Of a stretch of 64,000 nucleotides of DNA, positions 42,254-50,550 are shown piece after piece (positions within the stretch are counted from its first letter, which is position 1; every line of letters starts with the position of its first letter). The stretch is taken from positions 124,001 to 188,000 of the forward strand of contig JAEWKR010000021.1 in assembly GCA_023457715.1 (NCBI GenBank), in the 5' to 3' direction. Made by a program: the position numbers and the translations under genes. The notes beneath the pieces were generated by a model, which was not told the DNA's origin, did not search any database, and was given only the letters and a program-made list of their open reading frames with translations. This stretch comes from Verrucomicrobiota bacterium (GTDB lineage: Bacteria > Verrucomicrobiota > Verrucomicrobiia > Opitutales > Opitutaceae).

Positions 42254-45142
42254 ATGCCACGTCTCACGTTCCTGCTGTCGTTTCTCGCGTTGCTCACCTT
42301 TGGCCAGGCGGCGGTCCCCTTCGCTCATCTCGAGAGCGATCTGAAGCCCGACCCCACCGCGACGTTCGGCACGCTCCCCAACGGCCTGCGTTACGTGATC
42401 CGGCCCAATCACGAGCCGCGCAATCGCGCCTCGATGCGACTCGTGATTGACGTCGGCTCGCTGCACGAGACGGAAGACCAGCGCGGGCTTGCCCATTTTC
42501 TGGAGCACATGGCCTTCAACGGGAGCGAGCACTACCCGCCCGGCACCCTGGTCGAATTCTTCCAGCGCATGGGGATGAACTTCGGCGGCGACACCAACGC
42601 CAGCACCGGATTCGACCGCACCATCTACATGCTGGAACTGCCCGACACCCGGCCGGAAACCCTGGCGGAGGGCTTCCGGGTGTTCAGCGACTACGCCGGC
42701 GGGTTGCTCCTGCGCGCCGAGGACATCGACAAGGAGCGCGGCATCATCCACAGCGAGCGCCGCACGCGCGACTCCGTCGGGTTCCGCACCCTGGTCGCCC
42801 GCATCGGCTTTCTGCTGCAGGGTTCCCGCTTTCCCGACCGGCTGCCGATCGGCGACCCCAAGGTGATCGAGCAGGCTCCCCGCGAGCGCTTTGTCGAATT
42901 CTACAACACCTGGTATCGTCCGGAACGGATGGCGATCGTCGTCGTCGGTGAAGTCGATCCGGCCGCCGTGGAGCAACAGATCAAGGCGACGTTCGCCGGA
43001 CTCCAGCCGCGCGGCCCGGCCCGCGGAAACCCGCCGTACGGCCAGCTGGTCCTCCCCTCCCGCACCGGCGTCGAAGTCTTTCATCATCCCGAACCGGAGG
43101 CGCCCGAAACCGCGGTGACGATCGGCACCCTGGAACCCTACGCCTTCGAACCCGACAACGCGGCCAACCGGGTGAAGTACCTCCCCCGCTCCCTCGCGAC
43201 CGCGATCGTCAACCGCCGGCTCTCGGAGCTGGCCAAGAAGGAGGGTGCGCCGTTCACCAGCGGTTCGACGTATGTCAGCGAGGAATACGATTACTACCGC
43301 GACACCGGCATCACGCTCACCTGCCGGGCCGACCAATGGGACGGCGCCCTCGCCGTCGCCGATCAGGAGCTGCGCCGCGCCCTGCGGCACGGGTTTCAAC
43401 CCGCCGAGCTGAAGGAGGTGGTCGCCAGTTTCCGCAACAGTCTCGAACAGGCGGAAAAACGCGCGGCCACCCGGCGTTCGGAAAACCTCGCCGCGGAGAT
43501 TGTGGAATCGATCGTGGACCACAACGTGTTCACCACCCCGGCCGACGACCGCGCGCTCTTCGTGCCCGCGCTCGAGCGGCTGACCGTCGACGACTGCCTG
43601 CAGGCGTTGCGCGAGGCCTGGCAGGCGAAGCACCGTTTCGTCATCGTCACCGGCAACGCCCGGATCCCCGGCGATGCCCGGCAGGCCATCCTGGAGGCCT
43701 ACCATCGCAGCGCAGGCCAGCGCGTCGCCCCGCCCGCCACCATCGCCGACACCCCGTGGGGCTACACCGAGTTCGGCGCCCCCGGAAAGGTTGTCCACCG
43801 CGAGCATATCCCGGATCTCGACGTGACGCTGGTGCGCTTTGCCAACGGGGTCCGCCTGAACCTCAAGCGGACGGATTTCGAGGCCAACGTCATCCGCGTC
43901 ACGGCCCGGATCGGCACCGGCCAGCTGACCGAGCCGCGTGATCAACCCGGCCTGTCCGCCTACCTCGGGCAGACCTTCGTGGCGGGCGGGCTCGGCCGGC
44001 ACAGCTCGGACGACCTGCGCCGGATCCTGGCGGGCCGGACGGTCGGGGCGGGTTTCTCCGCCGCGCCCGACGCCTTCGTCAGTGGCGGGGTCACCAACCG
44101 CGAGGACCTCCTGCTGCAGCTGCAGCTCATGACCGCCCGGATCGTCGACCCCGGCTATCGCCCCGAAGCCGCCCGTCTGGCCCGCAAGGCGATCGAGGAG
44201 CTTTACCTCAGCCTCGCGCACACGCCGAGCGGCCCGTTCACCCTCGAAGTGGCCCGCCTGATCGCGAGCGGCGACACCCGCTTCGGGCTGCCCGCCAGGG
44301 AGGTCATGCTGCAGCGCAACCTCGACGAGGTGAAGGCGTGGGTTTCGCCCGAGCTGAAGGAGGGCTACCTCGAGGTGGCGCTGGCGGGCGACCTCGACAT
44401 CGACGCGACGATCGAAGCCGTGGGCCGCACCTTCGGCGCCCTTCCGCCCCGCCGCGACAAACCGGCGCTCGATGAGCGTCGCGTCGTGAAGTTCCCGGAC
44501 GCCCCCATCATCCGCAGCTACACCGTCGCCACCGAGATCCCGAAGGGGGTCGTCGCGATCTACTGGCCCACGACCGATTCGCTGGAGATCAGCCGGTCCC
44601 GGCGGCTGAACGTCCTCGGCGAGGTGCTGTCGGACCGGCTCCGCGTCAAGGTGCGCGAGGAACTCGGCGATGCGTACAGTCCCGGCGCCGGCAACAACGC
44701 GAGCGACGTGTATCCTGGTTACGGATTCATGCAGGCCACGGTCACGATCGATCCGCCGCGCGCGCAGTTCCTGGCCGACGAGATCGCCGCGGTCGGCGGC
44801 GATCTGGCGGCGCGGGGGGTCACCTCGGACGAACTGGAGCGCGCGAAGAAGCCCATCCTCACCCAGCTGCGCGAGTCGGCGCGGACGAACCAATACTGGC
44901 TCGGCTCCGTGCTTTCGCGGGCGCAGGAAAAGCCCCAGCACCTCGAATGGTCCCGCACGCGGTACGCGGACATTGAATCCATCACCACGGCCGAGCTCGA
45001 TGCCCTGGCGAAACAATACCTGGGCGCCGACCGCGCCAGCCGCGTGATTGTCGTTCCCGAGCCGAAGTCAGCCGCGACGGCGACGCCGCCCGGCCCGACT
45101 CCGCCCACCGCCCCGCCGACGGCGCCGCCCGCGGGCAAGTAA
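42254..45142 (+). CDS. Secreted zinc metalloprotease, M16 family (two-lobed, full length)
   Basis: A 962-residue M16 peptidase, the full bacterial PqqL-like length. It has a signal peptide (1-20, ending FGQAA), an active first half with the inverted zinc motif HFLEH at 81-85 (His81, Glu84, His85) and a later Glu in ERGIIHSERRTRD, and a second half without HxxEH (from about 520, PGKVVHREHIPDLDVTLVRF, seen as VVHREHIP and VTLVRFANG). The first half cuts peptides within the clam-like chamber; the second is structural. A Pro-rich tail of 20 residues ends it. Probable role: periplasmic degradation of peptides or imported proteins. It converges with the GH43 gene at 45145. Confidence 0.92.
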   Translation: MPRLTFLLSFLALLTFGQAAVPFAHLESDLKPDPTATFGTLPNGLRYVIRPNHEPRNRASMRLVIDVGSLHETEDQRGLAHFLEHMAFNGSEHYPPGTLVEFFQRMGMNFGGDTNASTGFDRTIYMLELPDTRPETLAEGFRVFSDYAGGLLLRAEDIDKERGIIHSERRTRDSVGFRTLVARIGFLLQGSRFPDRLPIGDPKVIEQAPRERFVEFYNTWYRPERMAIVVVGEVDPAAVEQQIKATFAGLQPRGPARGNPPYGQLVLPSRTGVEVFHHPEPEAPETAVTIGTLEPYAFEPDNAANRVKYLPRSLATAIVNRRLSELAKKEGAPFTSGSTYVSEEYDYYRDTGITLTCRADQWDGALAVADQELRRALRHGFQPAELKEVVASFRNSLEQAEKRAATRRSENLAAEIVESIVDHNVFTTPADDRALFVPALERLTVDDCLQALREAWQAKHRFVIVTGNARIPGDARQAILEAYHRSAGQRVAPPATIADTPWGYTEFGAPGKVVHREHIPDLDVTLVRFANGVRLNLKRTDFEANVIRVTARIGTGQLTEPRDQPGLSAYLGQTFVAGGLGRHSSDDLRRILAGRTVGAGFSAAPDAFVSGGVTNREDLLLQLQLMTARIVDPGYRPEAARLARKAIEELYLSLAHTPSGPFTLEVARLIASGDTRFGLPAREVMLQRNLDEVKAWVSPELKEGYLEVALAGDLDIDATIEAVGRTFGALPPRRDKPALDERRVVKFPDAPIIRSYTVATEIPKGVVAIYWPTTDSLEISRSRRLNVLGEVLSDRLRVKVREELGDAYSPGAGNNASDVYPGYGFMQATVTIDPPRAQFLADEIAAVGGDLAARGVTSDELERAKKPILTQLRESARTNQYWLGSVLSRAQEKPQHLEWSRTRYADIESITTAELDALAKQYLGADRASRVIVVPEPKSAATATPPGPTPPTAPPTAPPAGK

Positions 45143-45144
45143 CC

Positions 45145-46122
45145 TCACCGACTCGCCACGGACTCGTCCACGAGTCCGAGGGTGGGTCCGAGGCAGCGGG
45201 GCCCGGCCTCGGTCCACACGAGGGGATCGACGCACATGCGGCGGGCCGTGGCATGCTCGTCCCACGCGTGGTAGACCAGGAGTTCCGTGCCGTCGGGGGC
45301 TCGCGCGTAGGAATTGTGTCCCGGGCCGAGCACGTGCGGCGGGCGGCCCCGCAGCACGACGGGTTCATTTTCGGGCGCATGTTCCCACGGGCCGAGCGGA
45401 TGGTCGGCCACGGCGTAGCTGACGCCGTACTCCGCCGTCTGCCAGTTTCCGCCCGAGTAGAAGCAGTAGTAGCGGCCGGCGTGCGCGACCACACAGGGTC
45501 CTTCGACGGTGTGCCAGGCCTGCCACTCCTGGCCGTACAAGGGTCGGTTTCGCTGGTAAACCTGCCAGTCCGCATTCGCCCGCAGCATCTCCCGCGCCGC
45601 GCCTGCCGGCCGCACCATATCCGGCCCGAGCGGCACGACCGCGAGGCCGGTGCCCGTGCGGCCGGAGAAATAATCCTTCGCCAGAAACAGGTACCAGCGA
45701 TCGTCCTTCACGTCGTGGAAGGGATGGGCGTCGATGCAGAATCCCTCGTCGGGGAGCAGGACATTCTGGACAAAGAACGGACCTTCCGGCCGCTCGGCCA
45801 TCGCGACATGGATCCGGTGCTGCTCGTCGTGGCCGGCGGGCGCGCTCGAGTAATAGAGAAAGTACCGGCCGTCGCGCTCCGCCACCTCCGGCGCCCAGAA
45901 GGAGTGCTGCAACGTGCCCGGGGGCGGCACGAGCGCGCCGCCCAAACGCCGCCACTGCCTCAAGTCTCTGGAATGGAGGACGGTGAAGGCGCGCGGCTCC
46001 CCCGCGGCATCCCGATCGAGCCCCGTGCCGGTGCCGTAGGCATAGTAATCCCCGCCCACCTGGAGGACAAAGGGGTCTGCGAAGTACCCGTCATACACCG
46101 GGTTTTGATACGTGAACGCCAT
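45145..46122 (-). CDS. Intracellular glycoside hydrolase family 43
   Basis: A 325-residue single-domain GH43 propeller without signal peptide, so probably cytoplasmic. Catalytic sites: base Asp in YDGYFADPFV (about 16), modulator Asp in FCIDAHPF (about 132) and acid Glu in TVEGPCVV (about 213), with QHSFWAPEV marking the second blade. The family includes arabinanases, xylosidases and exo-galactanases; this size is typical of oligosaccharide-acting exo-enzymes. It would digest oligosaccharides after import. It is unrelated in length and location to the secreted GH43 at 4836-6521, which has an extra C-terminal sandwich. Confidence 0.88.
   Translation of the reverse strand: MAFTYQNPVYDGYFADPFVLQVGGDYYAYGTGTGLDRDAAGEPRAFTVLHSRDLRQWRRLGGALVPPPGTLQHSFWAPEVAERDGRYFLYYSSAPAGHDEQHRIHVAMAERPEGPFFVQNVLLPDEGFCIDAHPFHDVKDDRWYLFLAKDYFSGRTGTGLAVVPLGPDMVRPAGAAREMLRANADWQVYQRNRPLYGQEWQAWHTVEGPCVVAHAGRYYCFYSGGNWQTAEYGVSYAVADHPLGPWEHAPENEPVVLRGRPPHVLGPGHNSYARAPDGTELLVYHAWDEHATARRMCVDPLVWTEAGPRCLGPTLGLVDESVASR
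45159..45176 (+). terminator. Perfect hairpin at the M16/GH43 convergence
   Basis: GGACTCGTCCACGAGTCC is an 18-bp perfect inverted repeat. It starts 17 bases after the M16 stop but lies inside the last codons of the convergent GH43 gene (residues DESVAS). It can act as a bidirectional terminator for the two genes, which are two bases apart. Confidence 0.5.
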
Positions 46123-46455
46123 GCCTCCACAGACGCCCGCCACCCGCAGTTGTTCGCGGGGACGCCGGCGTCCGACCGGGACGCAAAATATTCCGGGAAC
46201 CGATTTGTAGGCCTTTGTCTGACGCGGGCGTTTTGCCCGGGGGCGGCGATTTATTCGTCGCAAGTGCTCGCCCCGCACCGGCTCCTGAAAGCGTGGGCCC
46301 GGGGGGCATGCCAATCGGATTGCTCGCCCGGTCGCGGGGCCTTTTGGGGTGCCGGCATGATTCCGCCATTTTCCTGCCTTTCCCGTCTCGGAGCACCCGG
46401 CAGCTGGGCTGCTCAACGGCTGCGGCGGCGCCGACGGCGGACCCCGGCGTGGCGG
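46123..46455. other. Divergent 333-bp gap with palindrome
   Basis: The region between the intracellular GH43 gene (minus) and the small secreted protein gene (plus). It contains the palindrome described next, an AT-richer patch near 46191-46220, and a near-palindrome GCGGCGATTTATTCGTCGC near 46245-46263. I see no supported gene in it, although an ATG at 46357 would extend the next gene. Confidence 0.6.
46160..46173. promoter_or_regulatory. 14-bp palindrome upstream of intracellular GH43
   Basis: GGACGCCGGCGTCC is a perfect 14-bp palindrome, 37 bp before the ATG of the intracellular GH43 gene. Its size suits a LacI- or TetR-type operator, but a simple GC hairpin cannot be excluded. Confidence 0.35.
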
Positions 46456-47028
46456 ATGAGCGTTGCCGCCCTCGGGCTGCTTTTCGCGTCGTTGGCGCAG
46501 GCGACCACCGTGGTGCCACCGACGTTTTCCGAACTCGTGGCGGAGGCGGAGAGCATCGTGCGCGCGACCGTCACCCGCATCGAGAGCCGCCGGGTGCCGG
46601 CCGGGGACGGACTCACCATCAAGACCTTCGTCGAGTTCAAGGTGAAGAAGCGGCTGAAGGGGGCGGCACCCGACGTGGTGACGCTCGAGTTTCTCGGCGG
46701 GACCGTGGGTGATGAATCCCTCCAGATCGTCGGCATGCCCCGCTTCCGGGTCGGCGAGACGGAGATCGTGTTCGTCACCGGCAACGGGGTGCAATTCTGC
46801 CCCGTGGTGCGCCTGGGACACGGGCGGTATCGCGTCCGCCATGACGCCGCCAATGCGCGCGACTACGTCGCGCGCGAGGACGAAACCCCGCTCACCGCGG
46901 TGGCCGACGTGCAGCTGCCGGTGGACACTCACGGCATCGGCCGGATGTTCCGCGCCGCGTCCGACGCGCTGACCCCCGACGAATTCGAGACGGAAATCGG
47001 CCGGGAACTCACCCGGCGCAGCCGCTGA
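46456..47028 (+). CDS. Small secreted protein of unknown function
   Basis: A 190-residue protein with a short signal peptide (MSVAALGLLFASLAQATT). If translation starts at the ATG at 46357, an Arg-rich n-region (six Arg in a row) precedes it; both are possible. The mature part is beta-rich (VRATVTRIESRRV, FKVKKRLKGAAPDVVTLEFLGG, VGETEIVFVTGN), suggesting a small envelope beta-barrel. It ends four bases before the matrixin-like gene and is probably in one operon with it, so it could be a partner, inhibitor or chaperone of that protease. No family recognised. Confidence 0.65.
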   Translation: MSVAALGLLFASLAQATTVVPPTFSELVAEAESIVRATVTRIESRRVPAGDGLTIKTFVEFKVKKRLKGAAPDVVTLEFLGGTVGDESLQIVGMPRFRVGETEIVFVTGNGVQFCPVVRLGHGRYRVRHDAANARDYVAREDETPLTAVADVQLPVDTHGIGRMFRAASDALTPDEFETEIGRELTRRSR

Positions 47029-47032
47029 TCCC

Positions 47033-49243
47033 ATGCGCGCCCGTCTTCTCTTCTGCCTGTTCGCCGCGTCGCTCGCCGCCCCGCTGGTCCAGGCCTACAC
47101 CTACACCGGCACGCGGTGGAACACATCCACCATCACCATGCAGCTGCAGCTGGGCGGCAGCGGCACCGCGCTGAGCGACGGCAGCGTCTCGTGGGGCGCC
47201 GCCGCCGAGGATGCGCTCGCCACCTGGAACGCGCAGATCGGTGCGACCCGGTTTGTCGTCGTGCGGGACTCCACCGCGGCGATTGCGAAGGGCAACCGGC
47301 TCAACAATGTCCACTTCAGTCCCACGGTGTACGGCGAGGCCTGGGGCAGCGGCGTCCTGGCCGTGGCGATCACGTACTCCAGCAGCGGCGCGCAGGCGGT
47401 CGAGTCGGACGTCCTGTTCAACCAGAACCTCCGCTGGGATTCGTACCGCGGCGCCACCCGCTACTCGGGCGGGACCGTTTACGATTTTCGCCGCGTCGCC
47501 ATGCACGAATTCGGCCACGTGCTCGGGCTCGATCATCCCGACCAGGACGGCCAGACGGTGACCGCCTTGATGAACAGCCGCGTCAGCAATCTCGATACGC
47601 TCGCGCCGGATGACATCTCCGGTGTCCAGTCGCTTTACGGCCCGCCGCGGGCGGAGACCGTCGCGCCTGCGATCACGACGCAACCGGCAAGCCAGACCGT
47701 CACCGCCGGCGTCAACGTCAGCTTCAGCGTGGTCGCCTCCGGCACCGCTCCCTTCACGTACCAGTGGCGAAAGGCCGGCGTGAACCTCGCGGGTGCGACT
47801 TCGGCGTCGCTCGCCCTCGGCAGCGTTACGGCCGGGGCGGCCGGACAGTACAGCGTGGTCGTGTCCAACAGCGCCGGTTCCGTCACGTCCGCCAACGCCA
47901 CCTTGACCGTGAATGCGGCGGCCACGGGGCCCTCGATCACGACCCAGCCCGCCGCGCGGACCGTTGTCGCCGGCGCGCCCGCGACCTTCTCCGTCACCGC
48001 CGCCGGCACCGGCCCGCTGGGTTACGCCTGGCGCCGCAACGGGGTCGCCATCGCCGGAGCCACCCAGTCGACTTACTCCATCGGAGCCGCCACGAGTGGC
48101 GATGCGGGTACGTACACGGTGGTGGTATCCAACGTCGCCGGCAGCGTCACCAGCACCGGCGCGGCCCTGACGGTGCATGTGCCCCCCGCGCTGACCCTGG
48201 CACCCACGACGCAGACCGTTTCCGCGGGTGAGCGGATCGCCCTCTCTGCGACCGCCAGCGGAACCCCCGCCCCAACGTTTCAGTGGCAGAAGAATGGCGT
48301 CAACGTCGCCGGCGCCACCGCTTCCTCCCTCGTGATTGCCGCCGCGGCCCCGTCCGACGCCGGCACCTATTCGGTCACCGTGACCAACGCAGCTGGTTCC
48401 GTGTCCTCCATGCCGGTGCTCGTCACGGTCAACCACAGCCAGCTGGTCAACCTCTCGACCCGCGGCATCGTGACGCGCGGCGGCGCCTTGACCGCGGGCT
48501 TCTTCATCCGCGGAACGGGGGACAAGCCCATCCTCGTCCGCGGGGTAGGCCCGACCCTGAGCCAGTACGGGGTGACCAATGCGCTGGCCGATCCACAACT
48601 CGCGCTCATCGCGCAATCGACCGCACAGACCGTCGCGACGAACGACAGCTGGGGCAGCACGCCTTCGCTCTCGACGGGCTTTCAGTCGGTCGGCGCGTTT
48701 CCCCTCCCCGCCGGTTCGGCGGATTCGGCCTCGCAGGTCCGGCTGTTGCCGGGTGCCTACACCACCCGGGTGACTGGAGAGGCGGCTCTCTCTCCCGGTG
48801 TCGCCCTGACCGAAGTCTATGACGCGGAGCCCGCGAGTCTGCGTTCGCGGCTGGTGAACCTATCGACGCGTGGCTATGCCGGCACCGGCGAGCAGGCCCT
48901 GGTGGCGGGTTTCACGCTCGCCGGGAACGCACCGAAGCGTCTCCTCGTCCGCGCCGTCGGTCCCGGCCTGATCCCGTACGGTGTCACGGACATCCTGGTC
49001 AACCCCCGCTTCGAGGTGTTTGCCCAAGGTCAGCCCACCGCCTTCGCCGGCAACGACGACTGGCCCGCCACCACGGAAATGAAAACGGCATTCACCGCCT
49101 CCGGCGCCTTTCCCCTCGCCGACGCCAGCCGCGACGCCGCCATGGTGCTGACCCTCCAACCCGGCATCTACACCATCGTCGTCACCGGAGTCAGCGGTAC
49201 CACCGGCAACGTCCTGATCGAACTCTACGACCTCGATCCCTGA
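47033..49243 (+). CDS. Matrixin-like metalloprotease with Ig and NLSTR modules
   Basis: A 736-residue secreted protease. The signal peptide spans 1-21 (LAAPLVQA). The zinc site HEFGHVLGLDH lies at residues 158-168, followed by a Met turn (ALMNSR), the marks of metzincin M10/matrixin peptidases; no pro-domain cysteine switch is obvious. Three Ig-like domains follow (about 205-290, 295-385 and 390-465, each ending in the form GSVTS...LTV), then two NLSTR modules (about 471-605 and 607-736) like those of the GH30 protein. The small secreted protein gene ends four bases upstream. It probably degrades host, substrate or surface proteins. Confidence 0.88.
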   Translation: MRARLLFCLFAASLAAPLVQAYTYTGTRWNTSTITMQLQLGGSGTALSDGSVSWGAAAEDALATWNAQIGATRFVVVRDSTAAIAKGNRLNNVHFSPTVYGEAWGSGVLAVAITYSSSGAQAVESDVLFNQNLRWDSYRGATRYSGGTVYDFRRVAMHEFGHVLGLDHPDQDGQTVTALMNSRVSNLDTLAPDDISGVQSLYGPPRAETVAPAITTQPASQTVTAGVNVSFSVVASGTAPFTYQWRKAGVNLAGATSASLALGSVTAGAAGQYSVVVSNSAGSVTSANATLTVNAAATGPSITTQPAARTVVAGAPATFSVTAAGTGPLGYAWRRNGVAIAGATQSTYSIGAATSGDAGTYTVVVSNVAGSVTSTGAALTVHVPPALTLAPTTQTVSAGERIALSATASGTPAPTFQWQKNGVNVAGATASSLVIAAAAPSDAGTYSVTVTNAAGSVSSMPVLVTVNHSQLVNLSTRGIVTRGGALTAGFFIRGTGDKPILVRGVGPTLSQYGVTNALADPQLALIAQSTAQTVATNDSWGSTPSLSTGFQSVGAFPLPAGSADSASQVRLLPGAYTTRVTGEAALSPGVALTEVYDAEPASLRSRLVNLSTRGYAGTGEQALVAGFTLAGNAPKRLLVRAVGPGLIPYGVTDILVNPRFEVFAQGQPTAFAGNDDWPATTEMKTAFTASGAFPLADASRDAAMVLTLQPGIYTIVVTGVSGTTGNVLIELYDLDP

Positions 49244-49262
49244 GCCCACCCGTCGCGCCCGC

Positions 49263-49278
49263 TGTCACACCTGTGACC
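49263..49278. promoter_or_regulatory. Operator-like palindrome, upstream copy
   Basis: TGTCACACCTGTGACC matches the downstream palindrome GGTCACAGCTGTGACC at 14 of 16 positions and is followed by related flanking sequence (CGCGGATGCG versus CGGGGACGCG). The two centres are 105 bp apart. Confidence 0.5.
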
Positions 49279-49366
49279 GCGGATGCGTAGGGTGTTTACC
49301 TCAGGCACAAAACCCAGTTACCTCTGAAAACTCGCACCCGCCTTCCGGCGCCCGAAACGGTGCCCG

Positions 49367-49384
49367 CGGTCACAGCTGTGACCG
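49367..49384. promoter_or_regulatory. Perfect 18-bp palindrome before hemH
   Basis: CGGTCACAGCTGTGACCG is a perfect 18-bp palindrome 132-149 bp before the hemH start. It fits a homodimeric repressor or activator site. The TCACA/TGTGA half-sites face outward, opposite to CRP. A second, near-perfect copy lies upstream, 105 bp centre to centre. Confidence 0.6.
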
Positions 49385-49515
49385 GGGACGCGCAGAAGGA
49401 TGCGTCGCCAGGAGGGGCACCCGGGCTTTTTCGACCGCTGACCATCGTCCAGAACGCCGGAACGAGGTCCGGCTTTGACTTCACCGGGGTTCTGACCACA
49501 GGAATGCCTGCTTCC

Positions 49516-50550
49516 ATGCCCAAACGCGCGGTCCTTCTGGTCAATCTCGGGTCACCTGACTCCACCTCCGTCGGCGATGTTCGTCGCTACCTCCGGGAGT
49601 TCCTCGGGGATGAGCGGGTCCTGGACCTGAAGCAGCCGTTCCGTTCGATGCTGCTCGAGGGGATCATCCTCCGCACGCGACCCAAGAAGTCGGCTCACGC
49701 GTACGAGCAGATTTGGACGAAGGACGGGTCGCCGCTCATCCTCACGTCGCAAAGTGTGCAGCGAAAGCTGCAGCAGGCCGTGGGGGCGTCCGTCCCGGTG
49801 TATCTGGCGATGAGGTACGGCAAGCCGTCGATCGCCTCCGTCGTGGCCCAAATGGCGGCGGACGGGATCGAGCATGTCCTGCTGATTCCCCAGTATCCGC
49901 ACTACGCGATGTCCTCGTGGGAAACCGTCGTGGTCAAGGTGTACGAGGAGGCCGCCCGGCTGGCCCCCGCCCTGCGGGTGGAGCACATCCAGCCGTTCTA
50001 CCAGGACTCCGATTACATCGAGGCGCTCCACACCGTGTCGGCCCCGTATCTGGCCCAGCCGCACGACTACGTCCTGTTCAGTTATCACGGAATTCCCGTG
50101 CGCCACCTGCGCAAGGCGGATTCCTCGAGGGCGCATTGCACGATCGTCAAGGATTGCTGCGACACGTGCTCGCCCGTCCAGAGCACCTGCTACCGCGCGC
50201 AATGCTTCGCCACCACCCGGGCGCTGGCCGCCCGCGCGCAACTGGCGCCCGACCGGCATTCCGTCTCGTTCCAGTCGCGCCTCGCCGGCGAGCCGTGGCT
50301 GACTCCGTTCACCGACCACGAACTCGAGCGGCTGGCGAAGGCCGGCACCAAGCGGCTCCTGATCCTCTGCCCCGCCTTTGTCGCCGATTGCCTGGAAACC
50401 ATCGAAGAGATCAGCGGCGAGGGCAAAGAGACCTTCCTCGCTGCGGGCGGTGAGGCGTTCACCCAGATTCCCTGCCTCAACGATCACCCGGCCTATATCG
50501 ATTTCCTCGCCAAGCGCTCCGACCGTTGGCTCACTGTCGGTCACGTTTGA
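49516..50550 (+). CDS. hemH: Ferrochelatase
   Basis: A 344-residue ferrochelatase that inserts iron into protoporphyrin IX, the last step of protoheme synthesis. The first strand VLLVNLGSPDS, GSPLILTSQ, AMRYGKP and the catalytic His in LFSYHGIP are clear. After the active site is a cysteine-rich loop, with HC, KDCCDTC, STCYRAQC and FATT over about 20 residues, as in the Bacteroidetes-type ferrochelatases. I chose the second Met (49516), which begins MPKRAVLLVNLG; the ATG at 49504 adds four residues. It overlaps the start of the hybrid kinase by four bases (TTGA). Confidence 0.92.
   Translation: MPKRAVLLVNLGSPDSTSVGDVRRYLREFLGDERVLDLKQPFRSMLLEGIILRTRPKKSAHAYEQIWTKDGSPLILTSQSVQRKLQQAVGASVPVYLAMRYGKPSIASVVAQMAADGIEHVLLIPQYPHYAMSSWETVVVKVYEEAARLAPALRVEHIQPFYQDSDYIEALHTVSAPYLAQPHDYVLFSYHGIPVRHLRKADSSRAHCTIVKDCCDTCSPVQSTCYRAQCFATTRALAARAQLAPDRHSVSFQSRLAGEPWLTPFTDHELERLAKAGTKRLLILCPAFVADCLETIEEISGEGKETFLAAGGEAFTQIPCLNDHPAYIDFLAKRSDRWLTVGHV

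Noticed and set aside
42140..45142. A minus-strand extension of waaA and a plus-strand extension of the M16 gene making very long frames
   Set aside because: The extensions cover the neighbouring gene's coding strand; the true starts are the ATGs opening the membrane anchor (42139) and signal peptide (42254).
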